A DNA stretch of 64,000 bases from Massilia aurea (GCF_014200505.1 NZ_JACHBX010000005.1:186001-250000); one strand, 5' to 3'. Positions 54,013 to 63,772 are shown, numbered from the stretch's first letter. Translations and numbers: made by a program. Notes: generated from the letters alone by a model not told the origin.

Positions 54013-54927
54013 ATGGCATCTCCTCAATCCCCGTCCAAGCTGAGCGCGCCCATTGACCTGTCGCGTGTGCGCAACCTGTTCGCGCGGCCCGAACGTATTG
54101 CGTCGTCGGATTTCCTGCGCCGCGAAATCGCCGCGCGCATGCACGAGCGCCTGGCCCTGGTGAAGATCATCCCGAAGCAAGTGCTCGACGCCGGCTGCGG
54201 CCCCGGGGGCGACCTGGCCCTGCTGCAAAAGACCTATCCCTCGGCGCAGATCGTCGGCCTGGATGGCGCCGGCGCCATGGCGCGCGCGGCGAAAAAGCCG
54301 GGCGCCTCGGGTTCGCTCAATCAGTTATTGAGCCGGCTGATGCCGGCCAAGGCAGGTGTCGACATTCTGTGCGGTGACTACGGCAACCTGCCGCTCGGCC
54401 CGAACTCGGTCGATTTGTTGTGGTCGAACTTGGCATTGCACTGGCATCCGCTGCCCGACCGCGTGTTTGCCGAATGGCGCCGCGTGCTGCGCGTCGAGGG
54501 CTTGCTGATGTTTTCCAGCTTCGGTCCCGACACGTTCACCGAACTGCGCACGGCATTTGCGGCGCTGGATGCCTACCCGCACACGTTGCCATTTGTCGAC
54601 ATGCACGATTTCGGCGATCAGCTGGTCGAGGCGGGCTTTTCGACACCGGTCATGGACATGGAGCGCATCACGGTCACCTACGACACGCCACAGGCGCTGC
54701 TGCGCGATGTGCGCGCACTGGGCGGCAATCCGCTCGAATCGCGCCGGCGCGGCTTGATTGGCCGTGCGGCCTGGCAGCGTGTGCTCGCTGCGCTCGAGGC
54801 GCAGCGCCTCCCCGATGGCAAGCTGGGCCTGACGTTCGAAGTGATCTATGGGCACGCGTTTCGCCCGGCCCCGCGCCAGACGGCAGCTGGCGAATCGATC
54901 GTCCGCTTCCAGCCACGCAAGCCGTAA
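54013..54927 (+). CDS. bioC: Malonyl-ACP O-methyltransferase BioC
   Basis: A 304-residue SAM-dependent methyltransferase that starts biotin precursor synthesis by masking malonyl-ACP. Motif I VLDAGCGPGGDLAL (about 57-70) and the LWSNLALHWHPLPDRVFAEW and MHDFGDQLVEAGF motifs match BioC. The other bio genes are not here. ATG 54013 is the only good start; the longer in-frame reading overlaps comF. Confidence 0.92.
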   Translation: MASPQSPSKLSAPIDLSRVRNLFARPERIASSDFLRREIAARMHERLALVKIIPKQVLDAGCGPGGDLALLQKTYPSAQIVGLDGAGAMARAAKKPGASGSLNQLLSRLMPAKAGVDILCGDYGNLPLGPNSVDLLWSNLALHWHPLPDRVFAEWRRVLRVEGLLMFSSFGPDTFTELRTAFAALDAYPHTLPFVDMHDFGDQLVEAGFSTPVMDMERITVTYDTPQALLRDVRALGGNPLESRRRGLIGRAAWQRVLAALEAQRLPDGKLGLTFEVIYGHAFRPAPRQTAAGESIVRFQPRKP

Positions 54928-54972
54928 CGGCGTCGCCGTGCACGGGCAGATTGGCGGGGCCCCCGATATTCC

Positions 54973-55002
54973 TTGAATAAAAATTAGTGCTTTAGATATA
55001 AT
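54973..55002 (+). promoter_or_regulatory. Promoter of the cytochrome aa3 oxidase cluster
   Basis: TTGAAT (54973-54978), 18 bases, TATAAT (54997-55002) in an A/T-rich stretch give a convincing sigma-70 promoter about 225 bases before coxB. That leaves a long 5' leader (about 55009-55225), containing a small GCTT-GAAA-AAGC hairpin and no other gene. Confidence 0.7.
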
Positions 55003-55225
55003 CAATTGCTATTTTTCACGTCTAGCCGATAGAATCGCTTGAAAAAGCGGCATCGCAAGCCGCGAAACAGAGTCAAAACAGAAACAGAAAAAGAATTGCA
55101 GCAGCCGCAGAGATGCCCCGGCACGGCATCGGTGTTCTGCGGCCAGCACGGAGCGGCGTCGTTCGTTCGTGGAATGGCTGACCGTTTAAAAATAATTCTT
55201 ATTTTTTGGGTGGTTGGGGACATAC

Positions 55226-56419
55226 ATGACATATGCAACGCGACTTCGGGCCGTGCTGTACGGCTGTGCCGTACTCGGCGCCGCCGCTGGCTCTGCGCCT
55301 GCTTGGGCGCAGCAACTGACGGGCCGGCCTCAGGAGCACCAGCTCAATATGCAGGCCCCGGTCACCGCCGTCGGCGCCGACATCTACGGCTTGCACATCT
55401 GGATGATGATCGTCTGCCTGGTGATCTTCGTCGCCGTGTTCGGCGTCATGTTCTACTCGGTCTTCAAGCACCGCAAATCCCTCGGCCACAAGCCGGCCAC
55501 CTTCCACGAATCCACCGCTGTCGAAATCGCCTGGACGATCGTGCCGTTCCTGATCGTCATCGGGATGGCGCTGCCGGCCACCAAGACCGTCGTCGCCCTG
55601 AAAGACACGTCCAATGCCGACCTGACCATCAAGGCCACCGGTATGCAGTGGAAATGGGGCTACGACTACCTGAAAGGCGAGGGCGAGGGCATCTCGTTCC
55701 TGTCAAACCTGTCCACGCCACGCTCGCAGATCGGTGAGCCCGGCGTCGCCCCCACTGAGGCCCGTACCGAGAACTACCTGCTCGAAGTCGATAACGAGAT
55801 GGTCGTGCCGGTCAACAAGAAGATCCGCATGGTGTTCACGGCCAACGACGTGATCCACGCCTGGACCGTGCCGGCGTTTGCCATCAAGCAGGATGCGATC
55901 CCCGGCTTCGTGCGCGACGGCTGGTTCAAGGCCGAGCGGCCTGGCGTGTACCGCGGCAACTGCGTCGAGCTGTGCGGCAAGGACCACGCGTTCATGCCGA
56001 TCGTCGTGCGCGTCGTGTCCGATGCCGACTACACGGCCTGGGTCGCAGGCAAGAAAAAAGAGATGGCGGCGCTGGCCGACGACCCGACCAAGGTCTGGAC
56101 CATCGACGAACTCAAAACCCGTGGTGAAGCCGTCTACACCGCCAACTGCGTGGCCTGCCATCAGGTCAACGGCAAGGGCATCCCGGCCGCGTTTGCGGCA
56201 CTGGACGGCTCGCCGAATGTCTTGGGCAGCAAGGCGCACCAGATCGACATTTTGCTGCACGGCCAGAAGAGCGGCAAGTTCCCGACCGCGATGCCGGCCT
56301 GGCCGCAATTGTCCGACACCGAGATCGCCGCCGTGATCACCTATACCCGCAATTCCTGGTCGAACAAGGCTGCGGAAAATATCGTCCAGCCGGCCGAAGT
56401 CCTGGCCGCCCGCAAATAA
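55226..56419 (+). CDS. coxB: Cytochrome c oxidase subunit II with fused cytochrome c domain
   Basis: A 397-residue protein. Signal or first membrane segment at about 1-31, two transmembrane helices near 50-72 and 90-115, then the cupredoxin domain with the CuA ligands Cys246, Cys250, His254 and Met257 (CVELCGKDHAFM). A C-terminal cytochrome c domain has Cys308-x2-Cys311-His312 (CVACHQ), so this is a caa3-type subunit. It passes electrons to haem a in subunit I. ATG 55226 follows GGGGA 5 bases upstream. It is the first gene of the cluster. Confidence 0.95.
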   Translation: MTYATRLRAVLYGCAVLGAAAGSAPAWAQQLTGRPQEHQLNMQAPVTAVGADIYGLHIWMMIVCLVIFVAVFGVMFYSVFKHRKSLGHKPATFHESTAVEIAWTIVPFLIVIGMALPATKTVVALKDTSNADLTIKATGMQWKWGYDYLKGEGEGISFLSNLSTPRSQIGEPGVAPTEARTENYLLEVDNEMVVPVNKKIRMVFTANDVIHAWTVPAFAIKQDAIPGFVRDGWFKAERPGVYRGNCVELCGKDHAFMPIVVRVVSDADYTAWVAGKKKEMAALADDPTKVWTIDELKTRGEAVYTANCVACHQVNGKGIPAAFAALDGSPNVLGSKAHQIDILLHGQKSGKFPTAMPAWPQLSDTEIAAVITYTRNSWSNKAAENIVQPAEVLAARK

Positions 56420-56458
56420 TGTCCGCCACCAACGCACGTAACGAGCAGGGGTAACGCC

Positions 56459-58084
56459 ATGAGCACCACGACGATCGACCACGCACCAGGTCACGGCAAT
56501 GAGCACGGCAATGAGCACGGCCACGCACACGACGAACACCACGACCATCCGCACGGTTGGCGTCGCTGGGTGTATGCCACCAACCACAAGGACATCGGCA
56601 GCCTGTACCTGTGGTTCTCGTTCATCATGCTGCTCTCGGGCGGCGTGCTGGCGCTGATGATCCGGGCCGAGCTGTTCCAGCCCGGCCTGCAGTTCGTGCG
56701 CCCCGAATTCTTCAACCAGCTCACCACGATGCATGGCCTGATCATGGTGTTCGGCGCGATCATGCCGGCCTTCGTCGGCTTTGCCAACTGGATGCTGCCG
56801 CTGCAGGTCGGCGCATCCGACATGGCGTTTGCGCGCATGAACAACTTCTCGTTCTGGCTGCTGCCACCGGCGGCGATCCTGCTGGCCACGTCGTTCCTGG
56901 TGCCGGGCGGGGCCACCGCTGCCGGCTGGACGCTGTACGCGCCGCTGTCGACGCAGATGGGCCTGGGCATGGACATGGCGATCTTCGCGATGCACATCAT
57001 GGGCGCCTCGTCGATCATGGGCTCGATCAACATCATCGTCACCATCCTGAACATGCGCGCGCCCGGCATGACCCTGATGAAGATGCCGATGTTCTGCTGG
57101 ACCTGGCTGATCACCGCCTACCTGCTCATCGCCGTGATGCCGGTGCTGGCCGGCGCGATCACGATGACGCTGACCGACCGCCACTTCGGCACCTCGTTCT
57201 TCAATGCCGCTGGCGGTGGCGATCCGGTGATGTACCAGCACATCTTCTGGTTCTTCGGCCACCCCGAGGTCTACATCATGATCCTGCCGGCGTTCGGCAT
57301 CGTCTCGCAGATCATTCCGGCGTTTGCCCGCAAGCCGCTGTTTGGCTACGCCTCGATGGTCTACGCAACGGCGTCGATCGCGATCCTGTCGTTCGTCGTC
57401 TGGGCGCACCACATGTTCACGACCGGCATGCCGGTCACGTCGCAGCTGTTCTTCATGTACGCGACGATGCTCATTGCCGTGCCCACCGGCGTCAAAATCT
57501 TCAACTGGGTCGCCACGATGTGGAAGGGCTCGATGACGTTCGAGACGCCGATGCTGTTTGCGGTCGGCTTCATTTTCGTGTTCACCATCGGCGGCTTCAC
57601 GGGCCTGATCCTGGCGGTCACGCCAATCGACATCCAGGTGCACGACACCTATTACGTCGTGGCCCACTTCCACTACGTGCTAGTGGCCGGCTCGCTGTTC
57701 GCGCTGTTCGCGGGCTTCTATTACTGGGCGCCAAAGTGGACCGGGCACATGTACCCGGAAGCGCGCGGCAAGATGCACTTCTGGCTCTCGCTGATCACGT
57801 TCAACGTCACGTTCTTCCCGATGCACTTCCTGGGCCTGGCCGGCATGCCGCGCCGCTATGCCGATTACGCGGTGCAGTTCACCGACTTCAACATGATCGT
57901 CTCGATCGGCGCATTCGGCTTCGGCTTCAGCCAGGTGTACTTCCTGTTTGCAGTCGTGCTGCCGACGATCCGCGGCGGCGCCAAGGCGCCCGCGAAACCG
58001 TGGGAAGGCGCCGAAGGCCTGGAGTGGACCGTGCCGAGCCCGGCGCCGTTCCACACCTTTGAAACGCCGCCGCTGGTGAAGTAA
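56459..58084 (+). CDS. coxA: Cytochrome c oxidase subunit I
   Basis: A 541-residue, 12-helix haem-copper subunit that reduces oxygen and pumps protons. Ligand and channel motifs include [26 protein letters not shown] (His-Tyr link), HHMFTTG and HFHYVL. The N-terminal 34 residues before WRRW are very His-rich (12-bp tandem repeats in DNA encode [10 protein letters not shown]), possibly for copper binding. It follows coxB by 39 bases. Confidence 0.96.
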   Translation: MSTTTIDHAPGHGNEHGNEHGHAHDEHHDHPHGWRRWVYATNHKDIGSLYLWFSFIMLLSGGVLALMIRAELFQPGLQFVRPEFFNQLTTMHGLIMVFGAIMPAFVGFANWMLPLQVGASDMAFARMNNFSFWLLPPAAILLATSFLVPGGATAAGWTLYAPLSTQMGLGMDMAIFAMHIMGASSIMGSINIIVTILNMRAPGMTLMKMPMFCWTWLITAYLLIAVMPVLAGAITMTLTDRHFGTSFFNAAGGGDPVMYQHIFWFFGHPEVYIMILPAFGIVSQIIPAFARKPLFGYASMVYATASIAILSFVVWAHHMFTTGMPVTSQLFFMYATMLIAVPTGVKIFNWVATMWKGSMTFETPMLFAVGFIFVFTIGGFTGLILAVTPIDIQVHDTYYVVAHFHYVLVAGSLFALFAGFYYWAPKWTGHMYPEARGKMHFWLSLITFNVTFFPMHFLGLAGMPRRYADYAVQFTDFNMIVSIGAFGFGFSQVYFLFAVVLPTIRGGAKAPAKPWEGAEGLEWTVPSPAPFHTFETPPLVK

Positions 58085-58094
58085 GGACAATCCG

Positions 58095-58202
58095 ATGACC
58101 GCGCCACGCAAACCCAATAACCTGAGAACCGCGCTGTGGCTGGCCGGCCTGGCGCTGTTCTTCTTCATCAGCGTGTTCGTCAAGTTCACGCTGCTGCGCT
58201 GA
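58095..58202 (+). CDS. Cytochrome oxidase small assembly protein
   Basis: A 35-residue single-helix protein beginning MTAPRKPNNLRTALWL, with a transmembrane helix (about 14-30) and the basic end KFTLLR. It lies 10 bases after coxA and 1 base before ctaG, the usual place of the tiny oxidase assembly protein of betaproteobacteria. It is too short for common ORF cut-offs and easily missed. Confidence 0.8.
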   Translation: MTAPRKPNNLRTALWLAGLALFFFISVFVKFTLLR

Positions 58203-58203
58203 G

Positions 58204-58785
58204 ATGGCCACCGGCGTCAAACTGCTGCGCCTGAACCGCCGCACCTTCGGCAAGCTGGTGGTGGTGGCCGTGGCGATGTTCGGCTTCGGCTATGCACTGG
58301 TGCCCGTGTACCGGCAGATTTGTGAAGTCCTGGGCATCAACGTGCTCACGCAGCAGGATGGGTTTGTCGCGGCGCCGACCAATAGCCAGGTCGACAAGTC
58401 GCGCACGATCACGATCGAGCTCGACGGCAATTCGCAGGGCCCGTGGCGGTTCCGGCCGACCACGCGCAGCATCGATGTGCATCCGGGCGAACTGGCCACC
58501 GTCATGTACGAGGTCGTCAACACGCAGGGCAGGGCGGTCAAAGCGCAGGCGATTCCCAGTTACGCGCCGCAGTCGGCCACGCCGCACTTCATGAAGGTCG
58601 AGTGCTTCTGCTTCCGCGAGCAGACGCTGGCCCCGAACGAAGCGCGCCAGATGCCGGTGGTGTTCTTCATCGATCCCAAATTACCGCGCGAAGTGAAGAA
58701 CATCACGCTGTCGTACACGTTTTTTGAAATTGGCGGGGCGTTCAAGGCTGCCGCCGCGCCGAAAGAAGGCGATGCAAACGGATAA
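58204..58785 (+). CDS. ctaG: Cytochrome c oxidase assembly protein CtaG (Cox11)
   Basis: A 193-residue periplasmic copper chaperone that delivers CuB to subunit I. An N-terminal membrane anchor (about 18-38) precedes a beta-sandwich with the copper motif ECFCFREQTL (Cys near 138-140) and PVVFFIDP. A Cox11 homologue is expected between coxA and coxC in this lineage. Its last 14 bases overlap the DUF2970 gene. Confidence 0.94.
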   Translation: MATGVKLLRLNRRTFGKLVVVAVAMFGFGYALVPVYRQICEVLGINVLTQQDGFVAAPTNSQVDKSRTITIELDGNSQGPWRFRPTTRSIDVHPGELATVMYEVVNTQGRAVKAQAIPSYAPQSATPHFMKVECFCFREQTLAPNEARQMPVVFFIDPKLPREVKNITLSYTFFEIGGAFKAAAAPKEGDANG

Positions 58786-58981
58786 GCCCCATCAGCGCAA
58801 GGGGAGTTTTCTGGCCAGCATGAAGGCCGTGCTGTGGTCGTTCTTCGGGGTGCGCAAGCGCGCCGATTACGAGAACGATGCGGCCAGCCTGAACCCGGTC
58901 CACGTGATCGTCGCCGGCCTGATCGGGGTGGCGATCTTCATCGGCCTGATCATGCTGGCGGTGAGTTTCGCGGTGGCATAA
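58772..58981 (+). CDS. DUF2970 small membrane protein
   Basis: A 69-residue protein. A basic N-terminus with SFLASMKAVLWSFFGVRKR (about 12-30) precedes one transmembrane helix (about 45-67), the DUF2970 pattern. ATG 58772 lies inside the end of ctaG, so translation is coupled. It is regularly found in cytochrome oxidase clusters of betaproteobacteria; its function is unknown. Confidence 0.86.
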   Translation: MQTDKPHQRKGSFLASMKAVLWSFFGVRKRADYENDAASLNPVHVIVAGLIGVAIFIGLIMLAVSFAVA

Positions 58982-58988
58982 GTACGTC

Positions 58989-59008
58989 ATTCCCGCAGAG
59001 GCGGGAAT
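58989..59008. repeat. GTTCC-family palindrome, single copy
   Basis: ATTCCCGCAGAGGCGGGAAT, a diverged copy of the GTTCC family, lies between DUF2970 and coxC in the same operon. It is the only single copy and the only one between co-oriented genes; the resulting mRNA hairpin might affect coxC expression. Confidence 0.7.
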
Positions 59009-59061
59009 CCAAGCAAGCATGCATGACGCAACAATCAACAGCATCGCCCGAGGAGATAAAG

Positions 59062-59937
59062 ATGAGTTCGTCACAACCAGCTTCGCCACAGACCGCCGCG
59101 CCTTATTACTTCGTTCCCGGCCCCTCGCGCTGGCCGCTGCTGGCCGGCCTGTCGATGCTGGTGACGATGGCCGGCGCGTCGGGATGGGTCAACGGGCTGC
59201 CGTTCGCGATGCCCGTGTGCCTGACGGGCATTGTCGCGATGCTGGTCGTGCTGTACTTCTGGTTCGGCGAAGCAATTGGCGAATCCGAATCCGGGTTGTA
59301 CGGCAAGCGCATCGATTTGTCGTTCCGCTGGTCGATGAGCTGGTTCATTTTCTCGGAAGTGATGTTCTTCGGCGCGTTCTTTGGTGCGCTGTTTTATGCA
59401 CGCGTGATTTCGATGCCGTGGCTGGGCGACCTGGATCACCAGATCCTGTGGCCTGATTTTTCGGCGCACTGGGGCAATACCGGACCGGCCGGCATCGTCG
59501 AGGGGTTCCGCACGATGGGGCCGTTCCCGATCCCGACCATCAACACGGCGCTGCTGCTGACGTCGGGCGTGACGCTGACCATTTCGCACCACGCCCTGCG
59601 CGCCGGCCACCGCGCCAAGACGGCGTTCTGGCTGGCCGCGACCATTTTGCTGGGCGCCGTGTTCATGGGCTTCCAGGTGTATGAATACATGCACGCCTAC
59701 CAGGACCTGAACCTCAAGCTCACGTCGGGCATCTACGGTTCGACCTTCTTCATGCTGACCGGGTTCCACGGTTTCCACGTGACGATGGGCGCGATCATGC
59801 TGTCGGTGATCCTCTACCGCGTTCTGCGCGGGCACTTCACGGCCGAGCACCACTTCGGCTTTGAAGGCGCCGCATGGTACTGGCACTTCGTCGATGTGGT
59901 GTGGCTTGGGCTGTACGTGGTGGTGTACTGGCTGTAA
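59062..59937 (+). CDS. coxC: Cytochrome c oxidase subunit III
   Basis: A 291-residue integral membrane subunit with seven helices. Typical motifs: PSRWPLLAGLSML, WSMSWFIFSEVMFFGAFF, LTISHHALRAG, GFHGFHVTMGA and the C-terminal WYWHFVDVVWLGLYVVVYWL. It stabilises subunit I and its proton channels. ATG 59062 follows GAGGAGAT; an in-frame ATG at 59022 adds TQQSTASPEEIK and has no good site. Confidence 0.95.
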   Translation: MSSSQPASPQTAAPYYFVPGPSRWPLLAGLSMLVTMAGASGWVNGLPFAMPVCLTGIVAMLVVLYFWFGEAIGESESGLYGKRIDLSFRWSMSWFIFSEVMFFGAFFGALFYARVISMPWLGDLDHQILWPDFSAHWGNTGPAGIVEGFRTMGPFPIPTINTALLLTSGVTLTISHHALRAGHRAKTAFWLAATILLGAVFMGFQVYEYMHAYQDLNLKLTSGIYGSTFFMLTGFHGFHVTMGAIMLSVILYRVLRGHFTAEHHFGFEGAAWYWHFVDVVWLGLYVVVYWL

Positions 59938-59956
59938 CGGGGGTGGGGCGATGGTT

Positions 59957-60086
59957 GAACGCGTGGAAGGCGGAGCCTTCCACCCTACGGTCATCTGGCA
60001 CGGTCGATCATTCCAGGGCGGATGGGTCCAATGATGACCTGGCATCGCTCATCGTAGGGTGGACGGGTTCCCCGTCCACGCGTTCA
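59957..60086. repeat. GTAGGGTGG-family palindrome doublet
   Basis: Inverted copies at 59957-59990 (GCGTGGAAGG...CCTTCCACCCTACGG) and 60053-60086 (CGTAGGGTGGACGGG...CCCGTCCACGCGTT), 96 bases apart, fill the gap between the convergent coxC and DUF2909 genes. Confidence 0.8.
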
Positions 60087-60124
60087 CGCTCATGCAACGC
60101 CGTCAACCCTGATCCACGTGCACC

Positions 60125-60325
60125 TCAACGCAAACCCGTCGGCGCAATCCACCCCATCTGGTGCGCCGCCAGCAGGCACAGGAACAGCACGATCGACAAG
60201 CCCACCCGCAGCGCCAGCGCATTGACGGTGCGGTTGGTGCGCCCCTTGTCGCGCATCATGAAGAACAGGGCCGACGCCAGGCTGGCCAGGATCAGGACGA
60301 AGGCGATGGCAACGAAGATTTTCAT
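60125..60325 (-). CDS. DUF2909 twin-transmembrane small protein
   Basis: A 66-residue protein with two helices (about 3-23 and 41-60) around a charged loop (MRDKGRTNRTVNALALR). It matches the small DUF2909 proteins found beside surf1 in this oxidase cluster. It is on the opposite strand to its neighbours; its start is 33 bases from the surf1 start, so the two share a promoter region. Confidence 0.8.
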   Translation of the reverse strand: MKIFVAIAFVLILASLASALFFMMRDKGRTNRTVNALALRVGLSIVLFLCLLAAHQMGWIAPTGLR

Positions 60326-60358
60326 GATGGACCCGCGAAAGGTTGAGAATTCATTGTA

Positions 60359-61084
60359 ATGCGCTTCGCCTTCCGATTTCGCCCCGTCGCCCTGATTGCA
60401 GCACTGATTGTGGCCCTCATCGGCATCCTGCTCGGCAACTGGCAACAGGACCGGGCCGCCTACAAGACCGACCTGCAGGCGCGCCAGCTGGCGCGTGCCG
60501 CCGAGCCGCCATTCAACCTCGATCCCAACATCGCCGCCTCCCCGGATCTTGAATTTCGCCGCGTGCGTGTGCACGGCGAATTCATTGCCGGCTGGCCCGT
60601 CCTGCTCGCGAACCGCCCGCGCGGGAGCCAGTCCGGGTTCTATCTCGCAATGCCGTTTAAAATAGCGGGTGCGGACGAGCACGTGCTGGTGCTGCGTGGC
60701 TGGTTGCCGCGCCAGGCCGAGTTCGACAAGCTGCCAACGTTTGCGACGCCAGCCGGGCCGGTCACGCTCGAAGGACGGCTCGTCCTGTCCGCTGGCAAGG
60801 TGATGGAACTGGGCGACGGCCCGCCGCTGGCGCCGGGCGCGGCGGTGCAGAACCTGACGCCGCAAGCGCTCGCACAGGCAAGCGGCCTGCGCCTGCTGCC
60901 GTTCCTAGTGCAGCAAACGTTGCCGGCGACGCCGGCAGACCTGATGGCGCGCGACTGGCCGCTGCCCGAGGCAGGCATCGACAAACACCGCGGCTATGCC
61001 TTCCAGTGGTATGCACTGGCGGCGCTGGCCCTTCTTTTTTATGTGATGACGGGATTTCGACGTGGCTCAAGAACAACTCGCTGA
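60359..61084 (+). CDS. SURF1 family cytochrome oxidase assembly protein
   Basis: A 241-residue protein with an N-terminal helix (about 7-26) and a C-terminal helix (about 213-232), and the SURF1 motifs GNWQQDRAAYK, VRGEFI-like VHGEFIAGWPVLLANR, GWLPR, and the C-terminal HRGYAFQWYALA. It helps insert haem a into subunit I. It overlaps the next gene by 23 bases. Confidence 0.92.
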   Translation: MRFAFRFRPVALIAALIVALIGILLGNWQQDRAAYKTDLQARQLARAAEPPFNLDPNIAASPDLEFRRVRVHGEFIAGWPVLLANRPRGSQSGFYLAMPFKIAGADEHVLVLRGWLPRQAEFDKLPTFATPAGPVTLEGRLVLSAGKVMELGDGPPLAPGAAVQNLTPQALAQASGLRLLPFLVQQTLPATPADLMARDWPLPEAGIDKHRGYAFQWYALAALALLFYVMTGFRRGSRTTR

Positions 61085-61670
61085 CCCTGACACCGCGCGC
61101 CGCCGTGGCCGCCTCAAGCTGCTGCTAGTGCTGCTGATCTGCGCTGCGCCGCTGATCGTGTCGTACATTACCTTCTACATCGTCAAGCCGACCGACCGCA
61201 CCAACTACGGCACGATCCTCGATGCGCGCACGCTGCCGATCCCGCAGATGGCCACGACCACGCTCGACGGCCAGCCGCGCACGCTCGCCGACCTGAAAGG
61301 CAAATGGGTCATGCTGCGCGTGGGCGGGGGCAAGTGCAACGATGAATGCATGCGCCAGCTGTACGCGATGCGCCAGTGGCGCACGATGCAGGGCAAGAAC
61401 ATGGAACGCATGGAACGCGTGTGGCTGATCACGGACAGTGAACCGCTCGACACCGTCATGATGCGCGAATACGACGGCATGGAATTGCTGCGCGCGCCGG
61501 CTGCGACGGTGGCGAAGTGGCTACCGACCGAAGCAGGCCACCCTCCGAGCGACCATATCTACCTGATCGACCCGCTGGGCAACCTCATGATGCGCTTCCC
61601 GTTCCAGCCCGAACCGGGCCGCGTCTACAAGGACATCGCCAAACTGCTCAAGGCATCGGCCATCGGCTGA
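61062..61670 (+). CDS. Membrane-anchored thioredoxin-like protein of the oxidase cluster
   Basis: A 202-residue protein that starts at GTG 61062, inside the end of surf1. A basic N-terminus and one helix (about 18-38) anchor a domain with a Cys92-x3-Cys96 pair (GGGKCNDECMRQL), similar in spacing to the SCO copper site CxxxCP but lacking Pro. Downstream HIYLIDPLGNLMMRF is SCO/thioredoxin-fold-like. A copper or redox role in oxidase assembly is inferred from context. Confidence 0.8.
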   Translation: MAQEQLADPDTARRRGRLKLLLVLLICAAPLIVSYITFYIVKPTDRTNYGTILDARTLPIPQMATTTLDGQPRTLADLKGKWVMLRVGGGKCNDECMRQLYAMRQWRTMQGKNMERMERVWLITDSEPLDTVMMREYDGMELLRAPAATVAKWLPTEAGHPPSDHIYLIDPLGNLMMRFPFQPEPGRVYKDIAKLLKASAIG

Positions 61671-61694
61671 ACCACGTTACCGGTAAAGAATCAC

Positions 61695-62852
61695 ATGGAC
61701 CTGTCTTCCCTCATACACCTCGGCCTGATGGGCCTGCTCGTGGCCAGCCTGCCGCTGGCGATCGTCTGGATGTCGTCCGACGCCCACAAATACCGCAAAC
61801 TGGTCTGGGTGATGGTGTTTTTGACGTTCGACCTGATCGTGTTCGGCGGATTCACGCGCCTGACCGACTCGGGCCTGGGTTGCCCGGACTGGCCGGGCTG
61901 CTACGGCGAAGCCAACCCGTTCCTGGCGCACGAGCAGATTGCCGCGGCCGAAGCGGCGATGCCGACCGGTCCGGTCACGGTGGCCAAGGCCTGGATCGAG
62001 ATGATCCACCGCTACCTGGCGATGGGCATCGGCGCGCTGATCCTGGCGCTGCTGTTCACGTCGGTAAAACAATGGCGCCGGACGCACGACGCCGTGTTCC
62101 AGCCGGCCATGCCGATCGCGTTGCTGGCCTCGGTGCTGGTGCAGGGCGCTTTCGGCGCCTGGACCGTCACGCTCAAGCTGCAACCGGTGATCGTCACGAT
62201 CCACCTGTTGCTGGGCATGACGCTGCTGGCGATGCTGGTCTGGATGGGCTGCCGCGAAGACGCGCTGCTCAAGCGGCCGGCGCCGTTGCAGGGGCCTGGA
62301 ATGATCGCGCGGCTGCGCAGTCTGCGCTGGCTGTCGCTACTCGCCGCCATCGTGCTCACCGTGCAGATCGCGCTGGGCGGGTGGGTAAGCACTAACTATG
62401 CAACCATGGCCTGCGACACGTTCCCGCTGTGCCAGGGTGCGATCGTGCCGGAACTCGACTTCGAGCATGGCTTCCACCTGTGGCGCGAGCTGGGCAAGAC
62501 GATGGAAGGGCATTATTTGCCGTTCTCGGCGCTGGTGGCGATCCACTGGGTGCACCGCGCCTTTGCGCTGGCCGTCGTGCTGGTGCTGGGTCTGGCGGCG
62601 TGGCGTGCCTGGCGTCTGCCGGCGCTGGGCAAGACCGCACGCCTGCTGGTGCTGGTCATGGTGGCGCAGCTGTTCACCGGCATCGCGACCGTGTATTTCA
62701 GCTTCCCGCTGGCGATTGCCGTCATGCATAACGCCGGGGCGGCGCTGCTGGTGATTTTGGTGACCATGTTAAACTACCGGGTGAAGTTCCAACTCGACGC
62801 GGCCTGCGCTGTCCCAGCGCCCGGACTCGCCGCGTCCGCAAGCACCCATTGA
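61695..62852 (+). CDS. ctaA: Haem A synthase CtaA (COX15)
   Basis: A 385-residue membrane enzyme that oxidises the C8 methyl of haem O to the formyl of haem A. It has eight helices in two four-helix bundles, with conserved [30 protein letters not shown] and HWVHRAFAL, the last two holding haem-ligand His. The ctaB ATG overlaps its TGA, so both haem-modifying enzymes are translated together. Confidence 0.95.
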   Translation: MDLSSLIHLGLMGLLVASLPLAIVWMSSDAHKYRKLVWVMVFLTFDLIVFGGFTRLTDSGLGCPDWPGCYGEANPFLAHEQIAAAEAAMPTGPVTVAKAWIEMIHRYLAMGIGALILALLFTSVKQWRRTHDAVFQPAMPIALLASVLVQGAFGAWTVTLKLQPVIVTIHLLLGMTLLAMLVWMGCREDALLKRPAPLQGPGMIARLRSLRWLSLLAAIVLTVQIALGGWVSTNYATMACDTFPLCQGAIVPELDFEHGFHLWRELGKTMEGHYLPFSALVAIHWVHRAFALAVVLVLGLAAWRAWRLPALGKTARLLVLVMVAQLFTGIATVYFSFPLAIAVMHNAGAALLVILVTMLNYRVKFQLDAACAVPAPGLAASASTH

Positions 62853-63745
62853 TGACAACCCAGACAGCCATTTCCAAGCCCCAGAGCCGTTTCTCGCAGT
62901 ATTGGACCCTGACCAAGCCGCGCGTGACGAAGCTGGCGGTATTTTGCGCCGTGATCGGGATGTTTCTCGCCACGGACGGCTTCCCGGGCTGGCAAACGCT
63001 GATCGCCGGCACCGCCGGTATCTGGCTGCTGGCGGCCGCCGCATTCGCTGTCAATTGCCTGGTCGAGGCGCGCGTCGATGCGCGCATGACGCGCACCGCG
63101 CGCCGCGCCACCGCCTCGGGCGAACTGAGCACGACGCAGACCGTGGTCTTTTCGTCGATCATCGGCGGCCTGGGCATGCTGGTGCTGTACACGCTCGTCA
63201 ATCCGCTGACCATGTGGCTGACCTTCGTCACGTTCGTCGGCTACGCCTTCATCTACACGCTGCTGCTCAAGCCGAACACGTCGCAGAACATCGTCATCGG
63301 CGGCCTGTCGGGCGCGATGCCGCCCGCGCTGGGCTGGGCGGCGGTGGCCAACGAAGTCCCGATGGAAGCATGGCTGCTGGTCCTGATCATTTTCATGTGG
63401 ACCCCGCCGCACTTTTGGGTGCTGGCGATGTACCGCCGCGAAGACTACGCGCGCTCGGGCCTGCCGATGCTGCCGATCACGCACGGCATGAAATTCACCG
63501 GCCTGCAGGTGTGGCTGTACACGATCGGCCTGGCCGCCACCACCTTGCTGCCGTTTGCGGTCGGCATGAGCGGCCTGATCTATCTGGCGGCCGCGGTGCC
63601 GCTCAATGCGGTCTTCCTGCGCCACTCCTGGCGCGTGCACCGCAACTACAGCGATGCGCAGGCGCGCAAGACGTTCACCTGGTCGATCGTCTACCTGTCG
63701 CTGCTGTTCGCGGCGCTGCTGGTCGATCATTATTTCAAGTTTTGA
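62852..63745 (+). CDS. ctaB: Protoheme IX farnesyltransferase (haem O synthase)
   Basis: A 297-residue UbiA-fold enzyme that adds the farnesyl tail to haem B, using the product of IspA. Asp-rich-type motifs [15 protein letters not shown] and [13 protein letters not shown] are visible, with [10 protein letters not shown] at the N-terminus. ATG 62852 is used; a TTG at 62849 overlaps. It feeds haem O to CtaA, encoded just before. Confidence 0.95.
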   Translation: MTTQTAISKPQSRFSQYWTLTKPRVTKLAVFCAVIGMFLATDGFPGWQTLIAGTAGIWLLAAAAFAVNCLVEARVDARMTRTARRATASGELSTTQTVVFSSIIGGLGMLVLYTLVNPLTMWLTFVTFVGYAFIYTLLLKPNTSQNIVIGGLSGAMPPALGWAAVANEVPMEAWLLVLIIFMWTPPHFWVLAMYRREDYARSGLPMLPITHGMKFTGLQVWLYTIGLAATTLLPFAVGMSGLIYLAAAVPLNAVFLRHSWRVHRNYSDAQARKTFTWSIVYLSLLFAALLVDHYFKF

Positions 63746-63772
63746 TTCGCAAGTTCTGATGATGGGTTCAAG

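Noticed and set aside
55703-57673. A 656-codon open frame antisense to coxB and coxA
   Set aside because: It is the complement of two certain genes, and its translation is rich in Asp, Arg, His and Gln with no domain pattern, as expected from GC-rich codon use.
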